This document shows, piece after piece, positions 1 through 8,433 of a stretch of DNA of 64,000 nucleotides. Position numbers and translations under genes: made by a program. This DNA is from Microbispora triticiradicis (GTDB lineage: Bacteria; Actinomycetota; Actinomycetes; Streptosporangiales; Streptosporangiaceae), in contig QFZU02000046.1 in NCBI GenBank assembly GCA_003260025.2, forward strand, positions 25,945-89,944. Reading direction: 5' to 3'. Positions within the stretch are counted from its first letter, which is position 1, and each line of letters opens with the position of its first letter. The notes beneath the pieces were generated by a model. It worked only from the letters and a program-made list of their open reading frames with translations, was not told the origin of the DNA and did no database searches.

Positions 1-377
1 TGCGCGGCGCGAACCTGCGCGGCGCGAACCTGGGCGATGCGGACCTGGGCGATGCGGATCTGAGCGACGCGAACCTAAACTACGCGAACCTGGGCGGCGC
101 GGACCTGCGCAGCGCGGACCTGGGCGACGCGGACCTGAACCGCTCGTACCTGGGCAGCAGGGCGAACCTGCGCGGCGCGGACCTGCGCGGCGCGGACCTG
201 AACCGCGCGGACCTGGGCGGTGCGGATCTGCGCGGTGCGGACCTGCGCGGCACGGACCTGGGCGACGCGTACCTGCTCGGCGCGGACCTGCGCGGCGCGG
301 ACCTGCGGGAGGTGCGGGGTCGGACACCGGATCAGATACGGGACATGGCTCGCACTGACTCCGCGACGCAGTTCTGA
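1..377 (+). CDS. pentapeptide-repeat protein, 5' end outside window
   Basis: The visible 124 codons (first full codon at base 3, TGA at 375-377) are almost entirely A(D/N)LxX pentapeptide repeats, about 19 units, followed by a short non-repeat tail ending in Ala-Thr-Gln-Phe. Such repeats fold into a right-handed quadrilateral beta helix. Known members include DNA-mimic gyrase protectors of the Qnr/MfpA type, but most actinomycete members have no known role. One unit near base 165 has six residues instead of five, which would locally break the coil. The start and any N-terminal domain lie outside the window, so no function is assigned. Confidence 0.85.
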   Translation, partial: RGANLRGANLGDADLGDADLSDANLNYANLGGADLRSADLGDADLNRSYLGSRANLRGADLRGADLNRADLGGADLRGADLRGTDLGDAYLLGADLRGADLREVRGRTPDQIRDMARTDSATQF

Positions 378-464
378 ATGCCGCCTGCGAAACACGGTCG
401 CGAGATGCCGGAGGTGCTCAGATGCTTGCCTATGCACGACGTGGTTACGCACGCGGGCGGGCTT

Positions 465-1498
465 CTATAGCCCGGTGACGGGGTTGTCGGTCCAGCGGTC
501 GCCTTCTTCGAGGTAGCCGAGTAGGGCGGCCGAGCCGTCGGCCCATCCGCCGTGGCGGCCGATGCGTTCGAGCTGGGCGCCGGCGCGGCGGGCGGCGGTG
601 GCGAACCCGCGGCGCAGCGAGTGGCCGGTCCACCGTCCGTCGAGTTCGGCGGCCGCGGCGATGCGGGTGACGACGTCGGCGATGGCCTCGGCGGTCATCC
701 GGCCGTGCGGGTCGCCGATCGGGCGCCCGGCCCGGGTCATCGGGACGGCGACGCGGCCCCCCTCGTCGATGCGGACCAGCAGCGGCCCGGCGGTGCGACC
801 GGCCGCGGCGAGCGCGGCCACCAGGTCGCGCACCGCGCGCACCGGGCAGGTGGCCGGCACCCGGCCGTAGGGCACGGCCGCCTCGGTGAAGGTTTTGATC
901 TTGCGCCGGTAGAGGTGACCAGCAGCCCGTCGGGGGTCTCGGCGACGTCGGCGATGTCGAGCGCGGCCAGCTCGCTGACGCGGGCGGCGCAGGCGTAGCC
1001 CAGCAGCAGCAGCGCGGCGTCGCGCTTGCCGGCCAATGTCGAGCGGTCGAGGGTGGCGAGCATGGCGCGCAGCGCGTCGGGGACCGCGGCGTCGGCCCGG
1101 CGCGGCCGCGCGGCCGGGTCCTTCGCCAGGGCCAGGCGCTCGCGGTAGCCGGACAGCACCTTGCGGGCGGCCTTGGTCTGCGGCGGGTCGACGTCGGCGG
1201 CCTGGTGCATGGTGCGGATCGCGGCCAGCGCCCGCTCGATGGACGGCGGGGCCAGCGACCGGCCGGTGCGCGCCGAGGGCGCGGCGGTCAGGTGGGTGAC
1301 GTCCTCGGTGACGGTCTGCGCGGTCGCCGGCAGCGGGCTGCGGCCCGTGGCCGAGCACCAGGCGGTGAACGCCGACCAGTCGCGGGCGTAGGCCCGGCGG
1401 GTCGATGCGGGGACGCCGGCCTCGATGGCGGCGCGGGCGGCGGCGCTGAGCGACAGGTCCGCCTCGCCGTGCCCGGCGGCGGGGGCGAGCGCGGTCAC
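465..1498 (-). pseudogene. tyrosine site-specific recombinase (integrase), frameshifted
   Basis: A GTG start at 1498 has a GGAGG box at 1507-1511, 8 bases upstream. The first frame gives an N-terminal core-binding domain and the beginning of the catalytic domain with the first catalytic Arg (ARVSEL). At about 910-918 the frame breaks. The second frame continues with the HxxR box (HSLRRG), the His/Trp box (GRHGGW), a candidate nucleophile Tyr in GYLEE and a stop at 465. Restoring one C in a CC run near 915 joins the frames into a normal integrase of about 344 residues. So either one base was lost in a homopolymer, giving a dead phage or ICE integrase, or the base call is wrong. No attachment site was identified. 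Confidence 0.8.
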
Positions 1499-1914
1499 GG
1501 GGTGTACCTCCGGGGGTCGGTGTTGCTCTTGAGAAGGAACATTTTCAAGAGCCAGATCCACGACTCTGGGCTACACGCGCCGCAAGGTGCTCCACTGTCA
1601 CATCCGTGGCACAGGCCGAATCGGGAGGCGGAGATAACCCAACTTGGCGGCCGATGTGATGAGGATCACAGCCAGACGGCCACCAGGGGGATGATCAGGC
1701 ACGTTGCGGCGACCTGCGATCGTGCCAGGCCAATCCGTTGCTCTCGGGCAATGATCACGGTTGGCCTGGCCCCGGTGTCGGTACTACGTTCCGTGCCTGT
1801 CGCCTGAGTGCGGCCAGCTCTTCGCCGTACGGCCTGTCACCCCCGGGGGATCGGCCGACCGGGACCTTGGTCGATCCCGACCAATCCCCAACCGGGCCCG
1901 GTGGGAAGTGAGAG
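1499..1914. other. intergenic stretch, no gene seen
   Basis: This is the region upstream of the integrase. Reading frames here have poor codon bias and no convincing ribosome binding site. Apart from the integrase GGAGG box at 1507-1511, no promoter, repeat or attachment site could be recognised. Confidence 0.5.
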
Positions 1915-2121
1915 ATGGCTGCCCTTCGGAGGCACTCGTCACTGGTCCTTGAGCGGGTCGCGGCTCGCTGGAGGGGGACCCGGGAGCGTGCTCGACTCGC
2001 TGCAGCAGTCAGCCGCCGATGGTTCGCCTCGGCACGTCGCACCTTGCCCGTATGGGGACCGCTCGCGGTGCGAGTGGGCCTCTCCGTCATGGAGTGGCTT
2101 AACGACAGCGAGCCCAAGTAG
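1915..2121 (+). CDS. possible small basic protein, 68 aa, unknown
   Basis: The ATG at 1915 is preceded by a purine-rich GGAAGTGAGAG, and the frame runs to TAG at 2119-2121. The product is Arg- and Ala-rich, amphipathic, and ends with an acidic tail (Asn-Asp-Ser-Glu-Pro-Lys). No family is recognised. The only support for it being real is the plausible ribosome binding site and a terminator-like hairpin 35 bases after the stop. It lies between the dead integrase and a pseudogene remnant, so it may be part of the same former mobile element. Confidence 0.3.
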   Translation: MAALRRHSSLVLERVAARWRGTRERARLAAAVSRRWFASARRTLPVWGPLAVRVGLSVMEWLNDSEPK

Positions 2122-2155
2122 GCGGCCGCCTACCTGAGCTCGCGGTAGCGAAAAC

Positions 2156-2192
2156 AGGCTCTGTCTTGGTTGCAGCCCGGGCAGAGCCTTTT
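2156..2192 (+). terminator. terminator-like hairpin with short T run
   Basis: AGGCTCTG at 2156-2163 pairs with CAGAGCCT at 2182-2189 and runs into TTTT at 2189-2192. It would end transcription coming from the 68-codon ORF on its left. Confidence 0.4.
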
Positions 2193-2445
2193 CGTATTGT
2201 GCGCGGTTGCTACAACCGCGTTGTGGACCATAGCCCGGCGGATCACCTTTGCCAACTCCCTTGTACATACGCAACATCCCAGCTTGGGGCAGGTGCGGAG
2301 TTTGCTGAGGGGCTGAGCAGGCGCAACGTACCGCAACAAGACGTGATAGTGATCCCCGTCACAGTGTTGTGCCGCAGGTGCGTGCACCGCTATGCACACG
2401 GCTGCACACCCACCCTGGCTACCGAGCAGTAGGCAGCGGTCAGGG
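2193..2445. other. no convincing gene
   Basis: A leftward frame is open through this stretch, and its C-terminal part is Cys-rich with two CxxC pairs (CVC, CPGC). It lacks a plausible start and recognisable relatives, so it is not called. It may be decayed plasmid or phage DNA. Confidence 0.3.
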
Positions 2446-2660
2446 TTAGCGCCAGTCGAGGGTGATGGTGCGGTGTACTCCGGCCTCGAGCATCGCCTGG
2501 GCCGGTGCTGGCCGTTGGTGTACGAGGCGGGTGCGAAGGCCGACCATCGTCCGTCGTGGCCCAGGATGATGGGGTCGGCCACCCAGCGTGTGCAGCGCGT
2601 ACAGCTCCCACTCCGACATGCCTGCGGTACGGGCGTCGTCGAGCACGGCGTGGCTCCATC
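2446..2660 (-). pseudogene. decayed gene fragment, unknown family
   Basis: Three leftward frames carry adjoining protein-like pieces. One begins with Met-Ser-Glu-Trp-Glu-Leu-Tyr-Ala-Leu and continues in a second frame with Asp-Pro-Ile-Ile-Leu-Gly-His. It returns to the first frame before a TAA at 2446-2448. This is what a short coding region with two small indels looks like. The family is not recognised. The right end is cut off within a few bases of the left edge of the 242-bp repeat, so the same rearrangement may have truncated it. Confidence 0.3.
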
Positions 2661-2666
2661 ACGCTC

Positions 2667-2908
2667 GAGTGGGCGAAGAGCCTGAGCAAACGACTGTCTG
2701 AGGGCGCCTACACCATGGCCGATGATCCGGGTTCGTGGCGAACGGTCCCCGGTCACCTCAAGATGCGCTTCTAATCAAACTTGACTAGACGTTTCCTCCT
2801 CGTGTACTCTGGCCAAGTAGTCAAGCTTGACTAGCCTCTACCAATCCGTTCGCAACACCGAGACAAGGAATCGAACCCATGGGAAAGTTCGCGATCGAGA
2901 CGAGAGGG
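2667..2908 (+). repeat. 242-bp direct repeat, left copy
   Basis: Matches 3409-3650 at 240 of 242 positions with a constant offset of 742 bp. It carries the last 36 codons of the PadR gene with its stop, the promoter/operator region, and the first ten codons of the downstream ABC ATPase gene (ATG at 2879). Here these are orphaned fragments: the ATPase start runs on into the PadR leader. The two differences are in the -10 region (2805) and in the centre of the second palindrome (2825). Confidence 0.95.
2771..2833 (+). promoter_or_regulatory. PadR-type promoter/operator, left copy
   Basis: Two palindromes flank a promoter. The first, 2771-2788, is an 18-bp near-perfect repeat centred on CAAACTTG. 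The second, 2818-2833, reads TAGTCAAGCTTGACTA and is perfect. The right half of the first supplies a -35 box TTGACT (2781-2786). After 18 bases comes TACTCT (2805-2810) as a possible -10. A repressor bound at both sites would cover the promoter. Because the intact PadR gene lies just downstream, autoregulation is the simplest reading (inference). Confidence 0.6.
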
Positions 2909-2922
2909 GCGGAGGTGGGCGC

Positions 2923-3516
2923 GTGTCGGCGACGAAGCTCCTGGTACTCGGTATCGTGCACCTCTCCGGCGGCGCGCATGGCTACCAGGTGCGGTCCGAA
3001 CTGCAGAGCTGGGGTGCGGAGAGTTGGGCCAAGATCAAGCCCGGCTCGATTTATCACGCGCTGAAGAAGGCGGCGGCTGATGGCCTCCTCACCGAACACG
3101 CCGAGCCGGGCAACTCTGGGCCGGAGCGCGTTCTGTACCGCGCGACAGCTCGGGGACGTGACGAGATGGTCGAACTGGTCCGCGACGGTCTGCGGCGCAC
3201 CCACGACGCGGACATGCTCAACGCGTCCATCGCCATGTTGCCCATGCTGACCAGGACAGATGCCATCGCGCAGGTTAACGAGCGGGTCGCGCGCCTGGAA
3301 GCGGAGCTCGTAGAGCAGGCCAAGTGGCGGGAGCACCCCAATCGGGACGCCCCCGAGCACGTCCGCGATCAGGCCGAACTGTGGGCGGGACACGCACGCA
3401 CCGAACTGGAGTGGGCGAAGAGCCTGAGCAAACGACTGTCTGAGGGCGCCTACACCATGGCCGATGATCCGGGTTCGTGGCGAACGGTCCCCGGTCACCT
3501 CAAGATGCGCTTCTAA
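2923..3516 (+). CDS. PadR-family transcriptional regulator
   Basis: The GTG at 2923 follows GGAGG at 2911-2915. Reading the same frame further upstream only adds the orphan ATPase leader. The 197-residue product has an N-terminal PadR winged helix (residues about 5-85, with the typical GxxHGYQV and SIYHAL segments), then a long helical dimerisation region with a Glu/Arg-rich coiled coil. PadR proteins are ligand-responsive repressors that often control a neighbouring ABC exporter, which fits the two genes downstream. The last 36 codons belong to the 242-bp repeat, so a second orphan C-terminus lies upstream. Confidence in the family is high; the ligand is unknown. Confidence 0.88.
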   Translation: MSATKLLVLGIVHLSGGAHGYQVRSELQSWGAESWAKIKPGSIYHALKKAAADGLLTEHAEPGNSGPERVLYRATARGRDEMVELVRDGLRRTHDADMLNASIAMLPMLTRTDAIAQVNERVARLEAELVEQAKWREHPNRDAPEHVRDQAELWAGHARTELEWAKSLSKRLSEGAYTMADDPGSWRTVPGHLKMRF

Positions 3517-3650
3517 TCAAACTTGACTAGACGTTTCCTCCTCGTGCACTCTGGCCAAGTAGTCAAACTTGACTAGCCTCTACCAATCCGTTCGCAACAC
3601 CGAGACAAGGAATCGAACCCATGGGAAAGTTCGCGATCGAGACGAGAGGG
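3409..3650 (+). repeat. 242-bp direct repeat, right copy
   Basis: Right partner of 2667-2908. Here the content is in its natural context: PadR 3' end, intergenic operator, and ATPase start at 3621. The right edge (3650/3651) coincides exactly with the point where the ATPase reading frame breaks. Confidence 0.95.
3513..3575 (+). promoter_or_regulatory. PadR-type promoter/operator, right copy
   Basis: Same layout as the left copy: near-palindrome 3513-3530, -35 TTGACT (3523-3528) and perfect palindrome 3560-3575. The -10 hexamer is CACTCT (3547-3552) instead of TACTCT, losing the most conserved first T. This copy drives the exporter genes and is predicted to be weaker than the left copy. Confidence 0.6.
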
Positions 3651-4582
3651 AGAAGAGCTTCGGCACGACCCACGCGGTCGCCGGTGTGGACCTGGCCGTG
3701 AGCGCCGGGGGCGTGTACGGCGTGCTCGGTCCGAACGGGGCGGGCAAGACCACCACGATCCGCATGCTGGCCACGCTCCTGCGCCCCGACGCCGGAGAGG
3801 CGCAAGTGCTCGGCTACGACGTCGTGCGTGACGCCCAGGCGGTGCGGAGCAGGGTGGGCCTCACCGGGCAGTTCGCGTCGGTCGACGAGGACCTCACCGG
3901 GGTGGAGAACCTGCTGCTGCTCGCCAGGCTGCTCGGCTACTCACGCCGCCGAGGCAGGCAGCGGGCGACCGACCTGCTCGACGCGTTAGGTCTTGCCGAG
4001 GCGGCCGACCGGCAGGTGAAGAAGTACTCCGGCGGGATGCGCCGGCGCATCGACATCGCGGCGAGCCTGGTCGTCACCCCCGAACTGATCTTCCTCGACG
4101 AGCCCACGACCGGGCTCGACCCGCGCAGCAGGAACCAGGTCTGGGAAATCGTCAGGGGCATGGTCGCCGAGGGCGCCACCGTGTTGCTGACCACGCAGTA
4201 CCTCGACGAGGCCGACCAGCTGGCCGACCGGATAGCGGTGATCGACCACGGGAAGGTGATCGCCGAGGGCTCGAGCGGCGAGCTCAAGGCATCGGTCGGC
4301 GCCGGCTCGCTGCACGTACGGCTACGTGCGCCCGAGCAGCGGGCCGAGGCCGAACGGGTCCTCGCCAGCGTCCTCGAGGTGCCGGCCGAGCCGTCCGCCG
4401 ACCCGGCCGCGCTGTCCGCGCGGATCTCCGACCCCGAGCGGGTCGCCCGCGCCCTGGCCGAGCTGTCCCGCAGCGGCATCGACGTCACCGAGTTCGCGCT
4501 CGGTCAGCCGAGCCTGGACGAGGTGTTCCTCACCCTGACCGGACACGCCGCCGAGGAGACACCCGAGGAGGATGCCGCATGA
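3621..4582 (+). CDS. DrrA-type ABC transporter ATPase, frameshifted near its start
   Basis: ATP-binding subunit of an ABC-2 drug exporter. It has Walker A (GPNGAGKTT), the signature YSGGMRRR and Walker [13 protein letters not shown], followed by the C-terminal extension of the daunorubicin-resistance subfamily. The natural start is ATG 3621 with AAGGA at 3606-3610. Its first ten codons end in Ile-Glu-Thr-Arg-Gly as family members do. However, the conserved body (Glu-Lys-Ser-Phe-Gly onward) is in another frame beginning at 3650. One or four bases appear to be missing at 3650. The only in-frame alternative is a TTG at 3569 inside the operator, with no ribosome binding site. The gene is therefore either inactive or carries an assembly error. 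It overlaps the permease by ATGA. Confidence 0.8.
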
Positions 4583-5424
4583 ATGCCACGACCGCGGAGC
4601 AGGCGTCGGCGCCGGTCACCGAGGACGCGCTGCGCAGTGTGCTGTTGGCCGGTGAGCGGCCGTCTCGCCCCGGCCCGGTGCTCACCTCGTTGACATTCGG
4701 CTGGCGGGCGCTGCTGAAGATCAAACACGTGCCCGAGCAGCTCGTCGACGTGACCCTGTTCCCGATCATGTTCACGCTGATGTTCACCTACCTGTTCGGC
4801 GGCGCGCTCGCCGGGTCGACACAGGCGTACCTACAGTTCCTGCTGCCCGGCATCCTGGTGCAGGCGAACGTCATGATCACCATGAACACCGGCATTACGC
4901 TGAACACCGACATCCAGAAGGGGGTGTTCGACAGGTTCAGGTCACTTCCGGTGTGGCGACCGTCGCCGCTGGTCGGCGCCCTGCTCGGCGATGTGATGCG
5001 CTACTCGATCGGGTCGGCGATCGTGATCACGCTCGGCCTGGTCCTAGGGTTCCGGCCGGAGGGCGGCGCCGTCGGCGTGGTGCTCTCGGTGGTGCTGCTG
5101 CTGGTGTTCTCGTTCTGCCTGTCGTGGCTGTGGACGATGCTCAGCCTGATCCTGCGCACGCCGAACTCGGTGGCGGGGGTCAGCATGATGGTGATGTTCC
5201 CGCTGACGTTCGTGAGCAACATCTTCGTGGACCCGAAGACGATGCCCGGGTGGATGCAGGCGGTCGTCGAGGTCAACCCGATCACCCACCTGGCGACCGT
5301 GGTACGCGGCCTGATGGACGGCTCGGTGCCCGCCGGGGAAATCGGCTGGGTGCTCGTCTCGTCCGTACTTCTCGTCGCGGTCTTCGGTCCCATCACCATG
5401 GTCCTCTACCGCAACAAGGAGTAG
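4579..5424 (+). CDS. DrrB-type ABC-2 permease
   Basis: Membrane subunit that pairs with the preceding ATPase. The 281-residue protein has a soluble N-terminus of about 60 residues and then six predicted membrane segments, with the family's conserved NxITH segment near residue 235 before the last ones. Its start overlaps the ATPase stop (ATGA at 4579-4582), so translation is coupled and the ATPase frameshift may reduce it. Daunorubicin-type exporters remove hydrophobic drugs or natural products; the substrate here is unknown. Confidence 0.88.
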   Translation: MNATTAEQASAPVTEDALRSVLLAGERPSRPGPVLTSLTFGWRALLKIKHVPEQLVDVTLFPIMFTLMFTYLFGGALAGSTQAYLQFLLPGILVQANVMITMNTGITLNTDIQKGVFDRFRSLPVWRPSPLVGALLGDVMRYSIGSAIVITLGLVLGFRPEGGAVGVVLSVVLLLVFSFCLSWLWTMLSLILRTPNSVAGVSMMVMFPLTFVSNIFVDPKTMPGWMQAVVEVNPITHLATVVRGLMDGSVPAGEIGWVLVSSVLLVAVFGPITMVLYRNKE

Positions 5425-5527
5425 ATGCCGCTACCGCGAGCACTTGGTCGACATCAACTCCGACAACCCGGCCCACTCGGCCAACGCCATCACCGGTACC
5501 AGGCCCGGACACGACAAGGAGAGACGC

Positions 5528-5938
5528 ATGAGCACCATCCCCAAGAACAACTCGGAAACCGTTGCGCACACGCCCGGGCGGGCGACCAGCATCGGGGTCT
5601 GGATTCTGCAAGTCGTGCTGGCGGCGATAATCGCCGGCGGCGGAATCTCGAAGCTCGCCGGCGACCCGGTCATGGTGGACATGTTCGCCGACATCGGGGC
5701 TGGCCAGTGGCTCCGGTACCTGGTCGGAGCGCTGGAGGTCGCACTTCTGATCCCGGCTCTGGCGGGCCTGGCCAGTCTCGGGTTGGCGGCATTGCTGACC
5801 GGTGCTGTCATCACCGATCAGTTCGTGCTCGAGCAGAGCCCTTGGCTGCCGCTCGCCCTTCTCGTCGTGGCGGCCGTGATCGCAAGGGCGCGGTGGTCGC
5901 GCACCGAGGCCGTCGTCGGCACGCTGCTCAGGCGCTGA
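5528..5938 (+). CDS. DoxX-family membrane protein
   Basis: ATG 5528 has AAGGAGAG at 5517-5524. The 136-residue product has a hydrophilic N-terminal tail of about 25 residues and four membrane segments. It carries the GGGISKLAGDP motif near residue 40 typical of DoxX-like proteins. DoxX relatives act in redox or thiol homeostasis in actinobacteria, but the role of single small members is mostly unknown. It lies 103 bp after the permease and 26 bp before the hydrolase, so the three may share a transcript. Confidence 0.75.
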   Translation: MSTIPKNNSETVAHTPGRATSIGVWILQVVLAAIIAGGGISKLAGDPVMVDMFADIGAGQWLRYLVGALEVALLIPALAGLASLGLAALLTGAVITDQFVLEQSPWLPLALLVVAAVIARARWSRTEAVVGTLLRR

Positions 5939-5964
5939 GACAAACCTCTCGAACGGAGATGTGA

Positions 5965-6798
5965 ATGAACGAGATGGCCTTTCGTGTGACATCAAACGAT
6001 GGCACCACCATCGCCTACGACCGGAAGGGAAGCGGCCCGGCTGTCGTCCTGGTAGGCGGCGCACAGGACGACGGAGCCGAGAACGCTCCCTTGGTACCTG
6101 CTCTCGCCGAGCACTTCACGGTTTACAACTATGCCCGTCGGGGACGCGGCGCGAGCGGCTTCACCGAGCCCTACGCCGTGGAGCGGGAGATCGAAGACCT
6201 GGATGCGTTGATCGCGGAGGCGGGCGGCTCGGCACACCTGTTCGGGGCGTCCTCTGGTGGCGCGCTGGCGCTGGAAGCCGCCGCGGCCGGGTCAGCCATC
6301 GACACGATCGCCGTCTGGGAGGTGCCCTATGCGGTCGGAGACGACATACGCCCGCGATTCGAGGAGTACATCGCGGACACCCGACGCGCCTTCGACGCCG
6401 GGCGAGACGAGGAGGTTCTCGAACTGTTCATGCGCATGACCGGCGCCTCCGACGACAACATCGCGGCCAGGAAAGCGGCAGGCAAGCAGACGGCGCATTG
6501 GGCGGATTCGGTCGCCCTCGCGCCCACGCTGGTCCACGACAGCCTCTTCCTCAACCGCTACCAATTGCCAGCCGATCGACTGGCAACGGTCACCCAACCG
6601 GTCCTGGTCACCACCGGAGGACCGATCACGGCCCCCTACATGGCAGGCCTGCCCTCGGACTTCTTCGACCGCGCAGCCGACGAGCTTGCAGACCTCCTAC
6701 CCCACGCTCAACGGGAGACCCTCGAGGGGCCGGATCACGTCGTCGACCCACAGACCGTCGGCCGGCTGTTGCTACGGTTCTTCAGCAGCGAACACTGA
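5965..6798 (+). CDS. alpha/beta hydrolase
   Basis: A 277-residue single-domain alpha/beta-fold hydrolase, normal in length. The nucleophile elbow GxSxG is at residues 94-98 with Ser96, and the catalytic His is in a DHV segment near residue 258. An Arg-Arg-Gly-Arg-Gly loop after strand 4 is common in small esterases and haloperoxidase-like members. ATG 5965 follows a CGGAGAT box. Its substrate is unknown. The position behind a drug-exporter-like pair and a PadR regulator suggests a detoxification unit, which is inference. Confidence 0.82.
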   Translation: MNEMAFRVTSNDGTTIAYDRKGSGPAVVLVGGAQDDGAENAPLVPALAEHFTVYNYARRGRGASGFTEPYAVEREIEDLDALIAEAGGSAHLFGASSGGALALEAAAAGSAIDTIAVWEVPYAVGDDIRPRFEEYIADTRRAFDAGRDEEVLELFMRMTGASDDNIAARKAAGKQTAHWADSVALAPTLVHDSLFLNRYQLPADRLATVTQPVLVTTGGPITAPYMAGLPSDFFDRAADELADLLPHAQRETLEGPDHVVDPQTVGRLLLRFFSSEH

Positions 6799-7220
6799 GG
6801 GGCCCGCGAGGTGTTGCGGGAAGACCAATTAGGCACCGCGCAAGCAGATCTTCGTCGCGCCAGGGACACGGGGCGGACAGGTGGTGTCGAGGTTTGATGT
6901 CGTCGGCGGCATCACAGGCCTGATCCAGGGCGTGCTCGTCACCAACGTCTTCGTCACCACGCAAGGCCGGGCCGTCGTACTGACCTGGGCTTCAGTGGGA
7001 CTCGACCTGGCCTACTCGCGGCTCATCGGCTCCGTCGTCGGTCGTACCCCGCACTCCGGGCCGCCTCAGTACCGCCCACCGAACCCCTGCGCAGCACATG
7101 ACCAGGCACCTCGGTAGGGCCAGTGATTCCGGGCTGTGGTCGCATGCGGTCACCGTTCCCGGGCGGTGGCCCGGTGCCGAAAGTCGTGCCCACGGCGTGC
7201 TCACGTCAGGAGTGCCACCG
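6799..7220. other. intergenic, no confident gene
   Basis: One rightward frame (GTG 6881 to 7117) encodes a hydrophobic stretch of about 40 residues and then a Pro-rich tail. It has no clear ribosome binding site and may be a decayed membrane protein. No transposon terminal repeat matching the one at 12538-12575 was found here. Confidence 0.35.
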
Positions 7221-7530
7221 ATGACGCAGCCGCGTTCCCGGGTCGACCTGTACGCGGCGATCCGACGGGATGCCCGATCTGGGATGTCCAACCGCGCGCT
7301 GCAGCGCAAGCACGGCGTCGGCTTCCGAACCGTGACAGCGGCGCTGGAATCTGCATGGCCGAAGGAGAGAAAGCAACCGCCCAAACGCGGCTCACGGCTT
7401 GACGCGTACCGAGTGGTGATCGACGACTGGCTGCGCTCGGACCTCGACGCGCCGCGGAAGCAGCGACACACGGCGAAGCGGATCTTCGATCGCCTGCTTG
7501 ACGAACATGACGGGGCCGGGGTGCGGAGTT
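7221..7530 (+). pseudogene. IS21-family transposase (IstA) N-terminal fragment
   Basis: ATG 7221 has an AGGAG box at about 7208. The first hundred residues match the actinobacterial IS21 transposase start: a helix-turn-helix (GMSNRALQRKHGVGFRTV), then Arg-Leu-Asp-Ala and a DLDAPRKQRHTAKRIFDRL segment. The family similarity ends at about 7525 and the frame runs only to about 7595. The integrase core and the partner ATPase IstB are missing, so this is a dead fragment. It was probably cut when the Tn3-type element arrived on its right. Confidence 0.7.
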
Positions 7531-7650
7531 GGTCCATCTCTTGTCAAGGTTCCGCCCCTACACACCGTTACCTCGCCCGTCGGCGTCTCAACTGATCATC
7601 TGGTTCAGCGACACGCACTTATCGAGGTGCTCGGACAGAACGCGGAACCT

Positions 7651-7800
7651 GGCAGAGATCCCGTTCCACTTCCTTGGAAGCGGAACGGCACGGCACGCTC
7701 GGCTGCCGGATCATGCGAACCGGGCATTCCGGCAGAGATCGCGTTCCAGAAGTCGTCCCACAATTATTGTTCCACAATGAGCGTACGGAAACGAATTTAG
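7651..7800 (+). promoter_or_regulatory. putative resolution (res) site of the Tn3-type transposon
   Basis: Immediately upstream of the resolvase are structured repeats. A 28-bp near-perfect palindrome lies at 7661-7688 with one mismatched pair. An 18-bp direct repeat starting GGCAGAGATC occurs at 7651 and 7731 with one mismatch. An ACAAT-T-ATTGT palindrome lies at about 7761-7771. Tn3-family res sites are built from three such inverted subsites next to tnpR and usually contain its promoter. The subsite assignment is inference. Confidence 0.5.
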
Positions 7801-7813
7801 GTACGATTTCGGT

Positions 7814-8419
7814 GTGGGCAGCGACGCACACCCGAACAACGGTCTGGAACTCGGCTACGCACGCGTCTCCACCACGAAGCAGTCCCTGGAGCGGCAGCTG
7901 GATGCGTTGACGGCGCAGGGCATCCCGGACGAGCGGATCTTCGTGGACAAGAAGACCGGCGCCTCCGTCGAACGCGAGGGCCTGCAGCGGTTGCTCGCCT
8001 ACGCCCGATCGGGCGACGTCATCGTGTTGCACACCCTGGATCGGCTCGGCCGCAATCTGCGCGAGGTCCTCAACCTCGTTCACGAGCTGGCCGAGCGCGG
8101 TACTGGCGTCCGAACCCTGGCCGACCCGCTGCCTATCAACACCGCAGACGCGGGGATGGCTCGCGTGGCCTTCCTGCTGCTGGCCTTGTTCGCCGAGATG
8201 GAGCGCATCTTCACCGCCGAGCGCGCCGCCCACGCCCGCAGCGTGGCCGAGGCCAAGGGCAAGCACGTGGGCCGCCCCATCGCGCACCCCGCCGCAAAGA
8301 TCGACTACGCGCGCCTGCTCAAGGCGGAAGGCGACTCCCTCGCACAGATCGCCGCCAAGACCGGCATCCCCAAGACCTCGCTCCACCGGTACCTGTCGTC
8401 GCCCAGCCGTGACGTCTGA
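7814..8419 (+). CDS. tnpR: serine recombinase, Tn3-type resolvase
   Basis: GTG 7814 starts a 201-residue protein of normal resolvase length. The catalytic Ser is in the [10 protein letters not shown] motif near residues 15-24. The Arg-rich active-site segment ([11 protein letters not shown]) lies at about 78-88, and the C-terminal helix-turn-helix ([20 protein letters not shown]) at about 176-195. Resolvases separate the cointegrates made by Tn3 transposases by recombination at res, here proposed directly upstream. The 3' end nearly touches the methylase start. Confidence 0.9.
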   Translation: MGSDAHPNNGLELGYARVSTTKQSLERQLDALTAQGIPDERIFVDKKTGASVEREGLQRLLAYARSGDVIVLHTLDRLGRNLREVLNLVHELAERGTGVRTLADPLPINTADAGMARVAFLLLALFAEMERIFTAERAAHARSVAEAKGKHVGRPIAHPAAKIDYARLLKAEGDSLAQIAAKTGIPKTSLHRYLSSPSRDV

Positions 8420-8433
8420 CCTGGACGGTGCTC

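Noticed and set aside
1..330. Regular 15-base repeats that could suggest a CRISPR or tandem-repeat array
   Set aside because: The period is 15 bases with coding constraint (A[DN]LxX); there are no spacers. It is a repeat protein.
75..452. Leftward frame full of AQVRA repeats
   Set aside because: It is the complement of the pentapeptide repeats encoded on the plus strand and has no start signal.
6881..7117. 78-codon hydrophobic ORF
   Set aside because: GTG start without ribosome binding site, Pro-rich tail and location next to an IS fragment; too weak to call.
7519..7556. GGGG-initial sequence considered as left end of the transposon ending at 12575
   Set aside because: Apart from GGGGTGCGG it does not match the right repeat, and no 5-bp duplication with the bases after 12575 is present.
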